Assembly: GCA_015061545.1 (NCBI GenBank)
Contig: SUWJ01000026.1
Span: 1-33,871 of the forward strand
Length of the DNA stretch: 33,871 bases
DNA from: Lentisphaerota bacterium
GTDB taxonomy: Bacteria > Verrucomicrobiota > Lentisphaeria > Victivallales > Victivallaceae
Direction of reading: 5' to 3'
Below the pieces are notes generated by a model. That model was not told the DNA's origin and made no database searches. It saw only the letters and a program-made list of their open reading frames with translations. The position numbers and the translations under genes are program-made. Of this stretch, positions 24,877 to 33,637 are shown piece by piece; the stretch's first letter is position 1; every line of letters begins with the position of its first letter.

Positions 24877-25806
24877 TTATCCTTCCATGACGTGCAGCGC
24901 GGCGATCTCCCGCGAGTGTATATGCTGCATCAGCTGAAACGCGTGGGCTTCAAGGTAATCGTCGTTCAAATCGGTAAGTTTTTGCCAGGCAAGTTCTTTT
25001 ATAACTTCTGATGCGATTTTTTCGATCTGTTCCGCTTTGGCTTCGGGCAATGTGTTTTCCGTTAAAAGCCTCGTCAGTTCTTCGCTTAAATTGCCCAGTA
25101 TCGGCAAACTTTTCATCGCCCTGAATGCCCATTTGTAGTAGGGCGCAAAGCTGCGGTTCAGCAAAAATACCATTGATATACTGTTGCGGACAAATTCATC
25201 CAGCGCCAGAACTGCCGAACCCATCTCGCCGTGTTTTATGCAGCGCATATAGTTATATTGACCGCTTTGTGCCATCATTGCGGCGCGGGCGGCAAGTTTC
25301 TTAAGCCGCACATCTTCGGGCATATCTTCGGCAATAGAGTGTCGGATTCGGCTTATCACCCCGGCGTCATCTCGGAAAATCGCCCCGTTTATAACTTCGG
25401 CAAAGGCGTATTCCGGTGTATAAAGCCATTGCTGAAATGTTTGCGGAGCGCCGGGATAACCCAGATGTTTTTCAAAAAAATCTTCTATGATTATAACGCC
25501 GTGCTCCAATCCGCCGCAACGGCTCTCCATTGAAGTATCTTTTGTCGGCGGAAACTCTTTGCGCAGTCGGTTATAAAAGCGTTCCAAACGGAATCCGAAC
25601 TTGCGTTCCGCCGATCCGGTAAGATAAAACGCCAACCCCAGCGCGTAATCGTGGTCGCGGGAGTGTTCATCGTCAAAGCCGAAGCACTCCGAACCGCGGC
25701 CGGAAATCCCTACCGCGATTTCGGGCAATTCCGCAGCAAATTCGCTTTGCAAACGCGGAGCTGCAACTGAGTTATACCAATTCTGGATCTGTTCAAGCGC
25801 CTGCAT
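24877..25806 (-). CDS. DUF4037 nucleotidyltransferase-like protein
   Basis: This 309-residue protein shows the DUF4037 signature GRGSECFGFDDEHSRDHD at residues 36-53. It looks like the glycine-serine and D-x-D motif of the polymerase-beta-type nucleotidyltransferase fold (S39; D51 and D53). The C-terminal half is helical, as in small NTase proteins. The substrate is unknown. A longer frame starts at 25983, but the ATG at 25806 was chosen because the family N-terminus begins there and it overlaps the end of the TPR gene by 14 bases. That overlap indicates translational coupling with the TPR protein. Confidence 0.78.
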   Translation of the reverse strand: MQALEQIQNWYNSVAAPRLQSEFAAELPEIAVGISGRGSECFGFDDEHSRDHDYALGLAFYLTGSAERKFGFRLERFYNRLRKEFPPTKDTSMESRCGGLEHGVIIIEDFFEKHLGYPGAPQTFQQWLYTPEYAFAEVINGAIFRDDAGVISRIRHSIAEDMPEDVRLKKLAARAAMMAQSGQYNYMRCIKHGEMGSAVLALDEFVRNSISMVFLLNRSFAPYYKWAFRAMKSLPILGNLSEELTRLLTENTLPEAKAEQIEKIASEVIKELAWQKLTDLNDDYLEAHAFQLMQHIHSREIAALHVMEG

Positions 25807-26611
25807 AAAAATCTTCTGACCGTTTTTTGAGCAACTCTTCCTCTGTTGTTCTGCCGAAAAAGCCGAAAGCGGCGGCGCACTTGCTGCAGGTATGGGCATA
25901 ATAGCCGTCGCGCACCGCAGCGGGATCGTTGAAGCACGCCATGGCTTTATCCAGCAGTTCCAACGCCTTTGCTTCCGGTGCATCCTGCTGATATGCCAAC
26001 TGTGCCAGATTAACGTAAGTTACGGCTGTATCCATAATGTTATTGTTTTTCTGCAGCACATCCAATGCTTTGCGGTAGTAGGCTTCGGCATGAGTCAATT
26101 CGCCGTTGGCGCAGTACGCAGCCGCCATATTGTTGAGCAATCCGGCAAAGCGCAGATCTTCCGGCGGCAGATGATTGCCGTAACAGCGGAAGGCTTCGGC
26201 GTAGTATTGCAGCGACTCCTGCACCTGACCGAACACCTGCATGGCAGTCGCGGCGTTGATCAGGATCGTTCCGCAGGATACGCTGCCGGCGATCCCCAGC
26301 AGCTTTATCAGCGCCAGGCCGTCTTTTACCGCCTGCATACCGCGCTCGGGATCATAGTTCATCCGATAATGGCCCATAAGTTCGCTCAGAATACTCAATT
26401 CGGACTCTTTATCGCCCCACTCCTGCGCCTGCTGACGCCAGTAACGCAAATGTTCGCCTAGCTTTTCAGGTTCATTGGAGTTGAACAAGCGGTCGCACTC
26501 GGCAATAACTTCTGCCAGCGGTACGCGCCGTACCGGCTGACTGCGGTATGCGTTTTCCTGCGGCCGTGACAGCGGGCAGCAAGGCTCCATGTAATCTTCT
26601 TTTTCCAACAT
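25793..26611 (-). CDS. TPR-repeat protein
   Basis: This 272-residue cytosolic protein is made of helical tetratricopeptide repeats in about residues 70-250. Clear repeat cores include SLQYYAEAFRCYG, NNMAAAYCANGELTHAEAYYRKALDVL and YVNLAQLAYQQDAPEAKALELLDKAM. TPRs bind partner proteins. I chose 26611 (ATG, AGGTGA 5 bases upstream) over an in-frame GTG at 26620. Its 3' end overlaps the DUF4037 gene, so the partner is probably that protein. It follows cls by 25 bases. Confidence 0.8.
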   Translation of the reverse strand: MLEKEDYMEPCCPLSRPQENAYRSQPVRRVPLAEVIAECDRLFNSNEPEKLGEHLRYWRQQAQEWGDKESELSILSELMGHYRMNYDPERGMQAVKDGLALIKLLGIAGSVSCGTILINAATAMQVFGQVQESLQYYAEAFRCYGNHLPPEDLRFAGLLNNMAAAYCANGELTHAEAYYRKALDVLQKNNNIMDTAVTYVNLAQLAYQQDAPEAKALELLDKAMACFNDPAAVRDGYYAHTCSKCAAAFGFFGRTTEEELLKKRSEDFYAGA

Positions 26612-26636
26612 ATAAATCACCTGATGTTATATTTTT

Positions 26637-28121
26637 TTACAATATGGGTGTAAACAGCGCCGCTATACTGTTGAGCAGTCGCCGCCAACGGGGTGTTTTG
26701 CTCAGGCGGAACATCGTCAGCTTGCGCGAGCCGACGATTTCCTGCTGAAACTGACGGATCATATCCAAAACAAATTCCGATTTCTCAAAACAGAAATCCA
26801 GCTCAAAATTCAAGTAAAAGCTGCGGCTGTCGCAGTTGCTTGACCCCATAAAACCCCATTGCGAATCCACCAGCAGCGCCTTGCTGTGCGAAAAATATCC
26901 CAGTTTTTCGTAAATTTTCACTCCGCTTGAAAGCAGCTGTTCATAAAAATTACGCGCCGCACAATCTACAAAAAAGTGATTGTTCGCCGCCGGCAGTACC
27001 AGTTTGACATCCACTCCCCGTGCCGCCGCCATACAGAGAGCATCCACATAATCCCTGCCGGGTACAAAGTACGGCGTAATGATCCACAATTCCCGTTCCG
27101 CCAGCGCCGCCGCCGCAAAAAATAGTTTGCGTGTTCCCTCCCGCAGATTGCCCGGCCCGGACGGCAGCACCCGCACTACGGCATCGCCCGCCGCTTCGGG
27201 CGTAACGCAGTCGCCGGAGTCAAACTTGATCTGCCGCCGGTTGCGGCTGCTGGTGTAGATATAATCGGTCATAAAACTCAAATTCAGCTGCGTTACCGCC
27301 GGACCTGTAATTCGGCAATGCAGATCGTGGATATAGCGCGATGGCGGGATCTGCTTGAGCCGCTCGTTTTCCGCGTGGATATTCACCCCGCCGACGTAAG
27401 CGATCGTGCCATCGACCACCAGCAGTTTGCGGTGGTTGCGCAGTTGGAATTTCCACGGAGCAAAAATATTGATCGGCGAAAACGCCCGGAAGGAGAATTT
27501 ACCGTTGTATTTATCCGGGCCTGTCCAGCTGATGATATTGCGGAAGCTGCCCACGCTGTCCACCAGCACTTTTACATCCACCCCGGCGGCGGCACGTTCG
27601 TGCAGAACTTTCATAAACTCTTTGCCTACCGCATCGTTGTTGAGTATGAACGACTGCAGCCGGATGCACTTTTTTGCCTTGCGCATATCTTCGAGCATCC
27701 GCGGATAAACCGCAACTCCGTCCTGCAATATCTCCAAATGATTGCCGCTCAATGCGGGATTTTCAGGAAAGAGCCGATCCAGCGTCTGCATTCTTGCGCT
27801 GCTGCCGCCCGCGCCGTTCAGTTGAAATTTATTCAGTTCGCGGTAAAGCCGTGCAGCATCCTTCAAATAAGGTGCTTCCACATCCAGCATTTCCCGCTGC
27901 AGCTTTGCCACTTTGGCACGGACATATTCAAAACGGGTTATTCCGAACAAGGCGTATGCTATCAAGCCCGCCCCCGGCAGCAGCGACACCAGCAGCAGCC
28001 AGAATCCCGCCTGCGACGGATTGCCGTGCTTACTGAAAAGTATATGCAGCAGCGCCGCACATTGCAGCAGCAGCAATAACAGCGTCGGAATATTCAGTTG
28101 ATAACCGCCGATGCTGAACAT
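26637..28121 (-). CDS. cls: Cardiolipin synthase, phospholipase D superfamily
   Basis: This 494-residue membrane enzyme condenses two phosphatidylglycerols to cardiolipin. Two N-terminal helices (about 10-29 and 39-60) form the PLDc_N anchor. Two HKD motifs follow: H230-K232-D237 (NHRKLLVVDG) and H412-K414-D419 (SHSKALLVD), each followed by the family G-G/S-N run. Length is typical for ClsA-like enzymes. GAGGAT precedes the start. It begins 10 bases after the hisA stop, and the TPR gene follows. Confidence 0.92.
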   Translation of the reverse strand: MFSIGGYQLNIPTLLLLLLQCAALLHILFSKHGNPSQAGFWLLLVSLLPGAGLIAYALFGITRFEYVRAKVAKLQREMLDVEAPYLKDAARLYRELNKFQLNGAGGSSARMQTLDRLFPENPALSGNHLEILQDGVAVYPRMLEDMRKAKKCIRLQSFILNNDAVGKEFMKVLHERAAAGVDVKVLVDSVGSFRNIISWTGPDKYNGKFSFRAFSPINIFAPWKFQLRNHRKLLVVDGTIAYVGGVNIHAENERLKQIPPSRYIHDLHCRITGPAVTQLNLSFMTDYIYTSSRNRRQIKFDSGDCVTPEAAGDAVVRVLPSGPGNLREGTRKLFFAAAALAERELWIITPYFVPGRDYVDALCMAAARGVDVKLVLPAANNHFFVDCAARNFYEQLLSSGVKIYEKLGYFSHSKALLVDSQWGFMGSSNCDSRSFYLNFELDFCFEKSEFVLDMIRQFQQEIVGSRKLTMFRLSKTPRWRRLLNSIAALFTPIL

Positions 28122-28131
28122 ATAATTATCC

Positions 28132-28896
28132 TCAAGCGCCGCCGTTGGTCCGGGCAGCCAGTTTTTGATAGCTCAAATGGCCGCCGAAAATATCCAGCGC
28201 GCTGCCCACGGTGTAGTCGATCCGCCCGCCGCCGTTGGCAGCGATCAGGTCGATATCTTCATAAGAGCTTATACCGCCTGCGTAGACGCATTTGATGGGC
28301 GACTCCGCTGCCAATTTTGCCACCAGTTCGCCATCCACGCCTGACATCTTGCCTTCCATATCCACGGCGTGGATCAGAAATTCGCAGCAGTATTGGCTGA
28401 GTTTTTCCAGCAGGTCGGCTGAAATCTTCTGGGCGGTAAACTTCTGCCAGCGGTCGAATACCACCAGATAATCCCCCGCTGCGGTCTTGCGGCAGCTTAA
28501 ATCAATAACCAATTCTGCAGGATCCAGCACCTTCATAAGTTCATCCAGCCGCCGCTGCGATACTGCACCGTCTTCGATCAGATAGCTGGTCACGATCACC
28601 TGAGCTGCACCTGCTTCCAGATATTGCCGCGCATTCTCCGGCTTGATCCCGCCGCCCAGCTGCAGCCCTTTCGGATAAGTTTTCAGCGCCAGCAAGGCTG
28701 ATTCTTCGTTGCCCGGACCAAGCATGATAACGTGGCCGCCCGTAAGGTTGTCGCGCTTGTACATTTCTGCATAATACGCTGAATCGTATTCCGACTCGAA
28801 GTTGGTGCGCAGCCCTGCCGCGTCATCCCGCAGCGAACCGCCCACTATCTGTTTGACTTGATTATTGTGCAAATCTATGCACGGCCTGAATTGCAT
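28132..28896 (-). CDS. hisA: HisA-type isomerase, eukaryotic (HIS6-like) form
   Basis: This 254-residue TIM barrel should convert ProFAR to PRFAR in histidine synthesis (step 4). The N-terminus FRPCIDLHNNQVKQIVGG is like fungal and plant HIS6, not the common bacterial form. The expected acids are D8 and D132 (VIDLSCRK), and phosphate-binding glycines are at GLQLGGGI and YAGGIS. I chose 28896 (AAGGA upstream) over the longer frame start at 28971, which runs through the intergenic hairpins. No other his genes are nearby. It leads the cls-TPR-DUF4037 cluster. Confidence 0.87.
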   Translation of the reverse strand: MQFRPCIDLHNNQVKQIVGGSLRDDAAGLRTNFESEYDSAYYAEMYKRDNLTGGHVIMLGPGNEESALLALKTYPKGLQLGGGIKPENARQYLEAGAAQVIVTSYLIEDGAVSQRRLDELMKVLDPAELVIDLSCRKTAAGDYLVVFDRWQKFTAQKISADLLEKLSQYCCEFLIHAVDMEGKMSGVDGELVAKLAAESPIKCVYAGGISSYEDIDLIAANGGGRIDYTVGSALDIFGGHLSYQKLAARTNGGA

Positions 28897-28944
28897 AAAA
28901 TATCCTTGCTGCCGCGGCGATACACGCCCTTTTTTCTCTATATA

Positions 28945-29003
28945 CCGATTCGGGATGACTGAATTGCTCAATCACCCCGAATCGGCACTCCGCTGCGGCG
29001 GAG
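28945..29003. repeat. Two stem-loops between the GH2 gene and hisA
   Basis: A perfect 10-bp dyad CCGATTCGGG/CCCGAATCGG (28945-28954 with 28976-28985, 21-base loop) is followed on the plus strand by a 6-bp hairpin CTCCGC-TGCG-GCGGAG (28988-29003). They lie after the GH2 stop on the minus strand and could end or protect its transcript. There is no T-run. Confidence 0.6.
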
Positions 29004-29062
29004 CACCGAAATTGACCGTTCAGGCATTGCTGCCCGGCAGGTCGCTCAAAGGAATCTGCGGA

Positions 29063-31672
29063 TTACTTCTTTTCGACCTTGAGTTTGTTGGCCTGATCTT
29101 TCATCCAGATATCCTGTTCTTTGACTTCTTCGCCAATATACTTGAGCGCTTCGTCCCAATACTTGCGCGATTCCAGCGGCTCTTCGTCCAGCTGCCAGTA
29201 CTGAGTCATGCGGCGTTCCTTGACGATCGGGCCCTTGCCCTTGGCCAGCAGATAGCCGGAAAGCGCCTTGGCAGAGATTTCCGCCTTGGGCGCAAACTTG
29301 CTGCTGTTGAGATAACGCATGATCGACTCAAACATACCGACCACTTCAGGATCGTTATTGTTCAGCCCCGTAAAGTTGAACGCGGTCACAAACAAACGGC
29401 CCTTGCCGACTTTGACTTCAAACATATAGGCGAACTTACGCATGGTGTAAGCAGGCTGCAATTCGCTCAGCAGGAAGTTGTAAACGTCGAAACGGTCGCG
29501 CACGGCGCGGTCCACACCTTCCATGATCGGATCGACCTTGACGGGGAAATCATCCATGATGATCTTGTCGGAGTCGTTGATCAAATGAGAGAACTGCATA
29601 TCCACAAAACCGTCGTTGGGGAAGCCTGCCAGAGCGCCCGATTTGCGCATAAAGGCACCCGAGTTATGGCCGCGGTCCCAGATGATCGCCTTGAAGCGTT
29701 CCCAGACGGCGGGCAGATAATACTTTTCTTTGGCAGCAGGCTTTTTGCGGTCGCGGGTAACCGGCACGCGGTACATGACCCACGCATCGCCGCCGTTGGC
29801 AACATGATCGATCAGCTTCTTGCTGAAGCGGTTGGCGATCATCAGTCTGGCGTCGGCATCCTGAGTCAGCTGCGGATAACGGACATTGGGCGCAACTTCG
29901 TCCAGTTCCATATTCACCGCCATCTTGGGCAGCGCAGCGGGATTATCGGGGAAGCTCCAGAGATTCCACGCGTTATCGACAACCACTTCGTTCTTGTCGT
30001 TGATCAATTCAAAGACCAGACTGTACGCCTGAGGTTTGCCCGTCTTGGGGAACTTGAGCGTAAGTTCGCAGATTTCGTGGCGGCCGCGGGCGCAGAGGTC
30101 GATATTGGGCATGGAACCGGTCAGCACTTCTTTGCCCTTGCTGTCTTTCAATGCAAAACGGAAGACCATTTCGCCGGAAAGTTCAAAGGAGAAGTGCGAA
30201 ACCATCACCGGCACCAGCGTCTTTTCGCCTTCAAAGAAGACGCGCTTGGGCATATCCGCCAGAATAACAGTATCGCCGTTGAACTTGCGGAACGCTTCGT
30301 CATCAATGCCCTTCTTGTCGTCAAAGCAGTCCACAATACCGTTGCTGTTTTCGTAGCGGTCGGTATCGCAGAATTGCAGGAAGTGGAACCCGCTCAGGAT
30401 CTTGCTGCGGCGGGCAGCTTCCAGACCCAGTTTCCAGCTCAGGAACTGGAAGCGGTCGGAGGCTTTCTTCATCAGTTCGTAATCTTTTTTGCTGTAGCCC
30501 TTGAGCTTGATCAGCTTCTTGAGTTCGCCGATCCACCAGGGTTTGGATTCGGGGCAGTACTTGTCGAACTTGGCTTCCAGACTGTCCAGATCGCGCAGAC
30601 CTGCATAGTGGCAGATTTCGTGTGCCAGCACCGGGCGGCGGCTGGGCACCTTGCGGGCGATTTTCCAATCTTCATCGTCATCGGCATTCTTTTCGATCAT
30701 GGGAATACCCGAAGCGGAGCCGGAAATGATCCAGTTCTGGGGATTTTCAAACATATTGTAGCTGTGGCCCCAAGGATAGAAGTAACTCATGTGCTGCACA
30801 TCCAAATCCACGCTGTTACGGTCGAATTCGCCGCGGCTGCAGGTATCCAGGAAGAAGCGGGTGGGGTCCAGCTTGTGAGTCATTTCGTAGAATTCCTGAC
30901 AGATCGGGTTACGGCCGGGATGGTCGATTTCGTTACCCATGCAGTAAACCATCAAGCTGGTGCAGTTGCGCAGACGCTTGAGCATTTCGATCCATTCATC
31001 AGGATTCATCAGGCTGCCCTGACTGTCCATACGGGAGCGTTCTTTCTGGTATTTGCCGTAGTATTTACGCATTTCCACATGGATAAGGATACCGTAATCG
31101 TCGGCAGCTTCAAAGCATTCGATCGGCGGCACAAAACTGTGGAAGCGGATAAAGTTGAAGCCGTAGAGCTTCATCATGCGCATATACTTGGCGTAGTATT
31201 CGTACATACCCAGATTCGCCAGATCGGGATGGTCGTGGGCTTCGCGGCCGCGGATGACCCCGCGCAGGAACAGATTTTCGTTGTTCAGATAGAAGCTGTC
31301 TTCGGTAACAGAGTATTTGCGCATACCGAAGCGGATGGAACATTCTTCATCCTTGCCCTTGACCGTAAGAATGGTCTTGAAGGTGTAAAGATAGGGAGTA
31401 TTGACGTTCCAGGGTTTGAATTTCTTCATATCGGCAGTGGTCTTGAAGATCTTGCCGGCCTTGAAATCGGTAGAGCTGCCCGAAGCAACTTTTTTACCGG
31501 CCTTGTCGTAAACTTCCCAGGCAATCTTTTCACAACCTTTCGGAACCGTGATTTCCATGCCGACCTTGCTTTCGTCATACATGGGGTAGACGAAGATATC
31601 GTCAAAGTCAGGACCCCAGAGATTTTTCGGCACTTCGGTAACGAAACGAAACTCTTTTTTGGCTTCAGCCAT
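29063..31672 (-). CDS. Glycoside hydrolase family 2 protein
   Basis: This 869-residue enzyme has the GH2 layout of an N-terminal beta-sandwich part, a TIM barrel (about 125-420) and a long C-terminal beta-rich region. The barrel shows the GH2-like GFNFIRFHS run (171-179), likely acid/base E248 in CMGNEIDHPG, and likely nucleophile E352 in LAHEICHYAG. GH2 members are beta-galactosidases, beta-mannosidases or beta-glucuronidases; the specificity here is not clear. There is no signal peptide, so it should act on imported oligosaccharides in the cytosol. I chose 31672 (AGGAAGGA upstream) over the in-frame ATG at 31690. Confidence 0.82.
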   Translation of the reverse strand: MAEAKKEFRFVTEVPKNLWGPDFDDIFVYPMYDESKVGMEITVPKGCEKIAWEVYDKAGKKVASGSSTDFKAGKIFKTTADMKKFKPWNVNTPYLYTFKTILTVKGKDEECSIRFGMRKYSVTEDSFYLNNENLFLRGVIRGREAHDHPDLANLGMYEYYAKYMRMMKLYGFNFIRFHSFVPPIECFEAADDYGILIHVEMRKYYGKYQKERSRMDSQGSLMNPDEWIEMLKRLRNCTSLMVYCMGNEIDHPGRNPICQEFYEMTHKLDPTRFFLDTCSRGEFDRNSVDLDVQHMSYFYPWGHSYNMFENPQNWIISGSASGIPMIEKNADDDEDWKIARKVPSRRPVLAHEICHYAGLRDLDSLEAKFDKYCPESKPWWIGELKKLIKLKGYSKKDYELMKKASDRFQFLSWKLGLEAARRSKILSGFHFLQFCDTDRYENSNGIVDCFDDKKGIDDEAFRKFNGDTVILADMPKRVFFEGEKTLVPVMVSHFSFELSGEMVFRFALKDSKGKEVLTGSMPNIDLCARGRHEICELTLKFPKTGKPQAYSLVFELINDKNEVVVDNAWNLWSFPDNPAALPKMAVNMELDEVAPNVRYPQLTQDADARLMIANRFSKKLIDHVANGGDAWVMYRVPVTRDRKKPAAKEKYYLPAVWERFKAIIWDRGHNSGAFMRKSGALAGFPNDGFVDMQFSHLINDSDKIIMDDFPVKVDPIMEGVDRAVRDRFDVYNFLLSELQPAYTMRKFAYMFEVKVGKGRLFVTAFNFTGLNNNDPEVVGMFESIMRYLNSSKFAPKAEISAKALSGYLLAKGKGPIVKERRMTQYWQLDEEPLESRKYWDEALKYIGEEVKEQDIWMKDQANKLKVEKK

Positions 31673-31754
31673 AGTTTTTTCCTTCCTCATTTTACTTTGA
31701 AACCCCGGTTTGTTCCATCGCAGAAAAACCTCAGTTTCATATACACAATGTATA

Positions 31755-31782
31755 ATTATAATGCCGCTTTGTATTTTTGCAA
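31755..31782 (-). promoter_or_regulatory. Promoter for the GH2 gene
   Basis: Read on the minus strand: TTGCAA (31782-31777), a 16-base spacer and a perfect TATAAT (31760-31755). The leader to the start codon is about 75 bases. It is one of the best promoter matches in the window. Confidence 0.55.
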
Positions 31783-31853
31783 ATTTTTCCTGTAGTATGA
31801 ATTTGATTTTTTAACGTAAATTGCCGGTTTTCCGCATAAAAAATTTTCTGTGT

Positions 31854-31882
31854 TGACAAAACACATCTTTTTCAACACCATC
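31854..31882 (+). promoter_or_regulatory. Weak promoter candidate for the portal gene
   Basis: A perfect TTGACA (31854-31859) is present, but the position 17 bases later reads CACCAT, a poor -10. AGGAGG then lies 6 bases before the start codon. Activity may need an activator, or the true promoter may be elsewhere. Confidence 0.22.
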
Positions 31883-31901
31883 AAACATCAGGAGGTTTTT
31901 T

Positions 31902-33314
31902 ATGGATTACAGTTATCTGTTCCGCCGTCAGCACCCCGAATATCAGCGCAACCGCCAATGCTGGGAGCGTTGCCAGCAGGCATATTCAGGAGGAGCCGAC
32001 TACATTGCCCGCGCCTTGATCCAGCACGTTTCAGAAATCGATCTGGAATATGCCGAACGGCTCAACCGCGCCTACTACTTCAACTATCCGCGCAAGATCG
32101 CCAGAATCATCACCCAGTACATTCTTGCCAGCGACCCCGTGCGGCTGAACGCCGATGCGGAATTAGTGGAGGATTTTTCGCGCAACGGTCTGCGAGTAAA
32201 CGAAATAATGCGGCAATTTTCCACCATGCTCAACGTTTACGGTGCAGCGTGGATGCTGGTGGAAATGCCGCGTTTTTCCGGTTCGGTGGATCCCCTGCGG
32301 CGCCGCAGCGAAAATATCCGCCCCTACGTTGTGACCCTGTCGCCTCTGGCGGTCGTTGACTGGGCGGAAGGCGCCGACGGAAAACTCGACTGGGCGCTGA
32401 TCGAAGAAAACTTTTTCGACAACTCCAACGTTTACGCCCCGCCGCGCACCGCCCGCCGCCGCCGTTTGTGGACCCGTAATTCGTGGCAGCTCTTTGAAGA
32501 AGAAAATTCCGTGGTAAAACTCGTTGACGAAGGCACGCACGATCTGGGCTGTCTGCCGCTGATCCACGTTGTCGAAGCCGACGGCTACGGAATGCATTGC
32601 GGCCACTGGTTTGAAGATGCCGTGCGTATATCCGATGCCATATTGAACAATGAATCCGAAGCGCAGATGAACGTCATCAAGCAGATGTTCGGCTTGCTGG
32701 TCATCTCCGAAAACTTTGCCCGCGGCAGCCGTCCCGCCCGCATTTCCGGCAACTCCGGCGAAAGCAAATTCAGTCACGTTCTGGCACGTTCCGCCGCCGT
32801 CTGGGAATCCAGCGAAGAATCGGGCATCACCCGTTATATCTCCCCCAACGGCGTACCCGCCAACGCGATCCGCAACGAAAATTCCCAGCTTAAAAATGAA
32901 CTTTTCGATGTTGTCGGTCTGACCATCACCCGCGAAACCAGAGAAATCCAGTCCGCCGAAAGCAAAGCCTGGGATCACCAGCAGCTTTGCCAATTCCTGC
33001 TCAACCGGGTGGATATGCTCGAACAAACCGAACTGGCAGCATGGCAGCTGATGAATAAATACGATCCCGCAGTAACGATCCCCCATCTGGCTTACAACCG
33101 CGACTTTGCCATCGTTGATCTGCGGGAAACTGTAGCAGGTCTGCTGGAACTGCGCAATATCGAAGCCGGCAACGAGTATCAGAAAGAGATCGCCCGCACC
33201 GCCGCAGGCTTGCTGAACCGCTTCCAGAAAACCGATCCGCAAGTGCAGCAGATCATTTATAACGAAATCGAAAAATTACCCAATATCGAAACAGAAAAAG
33301 GAGCTGAACAATGA
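31902..33314 (+). CDS. Phage portal-like protein (DUF4055-like)
   Basis: This 470-residue protein resembles the DUF4055 portal group of tailed phages. Portal proteins form the dodecameric DNA gate of the capsid. Matching parts are the HPEYQRNRQCWERC start (8-21), a spaced YAERLNRAYYFNYPRKIARI run near residue 50-70, RPYVVTLSPLAVVDWA, and the long helical ENSQLKNELFDVVGLT region. No stop or frameshift is seen. A strong AGGAGG precedes the ATG. No terminase, protease or major capsid gene is visible. The next gene overlaps by 4 bases. Assignment to the portal family is by pattern only. Confidence 0.65.
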   Translation: MDYSYLFRRQHPEYQRNRQCWERCQQAYSGGADYIARALIQHVSEIDLEYAERLNRAYYFNYPRKIARIITQYILASDPVRLNADAELVEDFSRNGLRVNEIMRQFSTMLNVYGAAWMLVEMPRFSGSVDPLRRRSENIRPYVVTLSPLAVVDWAEGADGKLDWALIEENFFDNSNVYAPPRTARRRRLWTRNSWQLFEEENSVVKLVDEGTHDLGCLPLIHVVEADGYGMHCGHWFEDAVRISDAILNNESEAQMNVIKQMFGLLVISENFARGSRPARISGNSGESKFSHVLARSAAVWESSEESGITRYISPNGVPANAIRNENSQLKNELFDVVGLTITRETREIQSAESKAWDHQQLCQFLLNRVDMLEQTELAAWQLMNKYDPAVTIPHLAYNRDFAIVDLRETVAGLLELRNIEAGNEYQKEIARTAAGLLNRFQKTDPQVQQIIYNEIEKLPNIETEKGAEQ

Positions 33315-33637
33315 GCGAAACAAGCGTTTTTGACTGGCAAAATATCTTTGACTCCACGGCAGGATGCGATGTGCAAATCCGCCGCCGCAACGGCATCGAA
33401 CACGGCGTAATACTCTACGCCGAACCCGAAAACTGCCGCGCCGTACTGCTGAATTATATCCGCAGCAACCCGCCGGAACCATCCGTCCGGCTCACCTTGC
33501 TGCTGCCCGGTTCAGCAGCCATCTCCCCCGGCGATACCCTGACCTGGGAAAATACCGAATACGAAGTGCAAGCCGTAGAACGATGCATCGCCATCTCCGG
33601 CGCCGTAATCGCCCACCGCTGCAGCGTAACGCTTTGA
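33311..33637 (+). CDS. Small phage neck-like (head-tail joining) protein
   Basis: This 108-residue protein starts in an ATGA overlap with the portal gene. The C-terminal half looks like a small beta-barrel: ISPGDTLTWENTEYEVQAVE is a pattern common in phage head-tail joining or head-closure proteins. The first half (VQIRRRNGIEHGVILYAEPENC) is not recognised. Position after the portal gene fits a neck role. Sequence evidence alone is weak. Confidence 0.45.
   Translation: MSETSVFDWQNIFDSTAGCDVQIRRRNGIEHGVILYAEPENCRAVLLNYIRSNPPEPSVRLTLLLPGSAAISPGDTLTWENTEYEVQAVERCIAISGAVIAHRCSVTL

Noticed and set aside
28865-31795. Plus-strand frame of 976 codons over the GH2 gene
   Set aside because: It is antisense to an enzyme with recognisable GH2 catalytic motifs, and has no ribosome site or family match.
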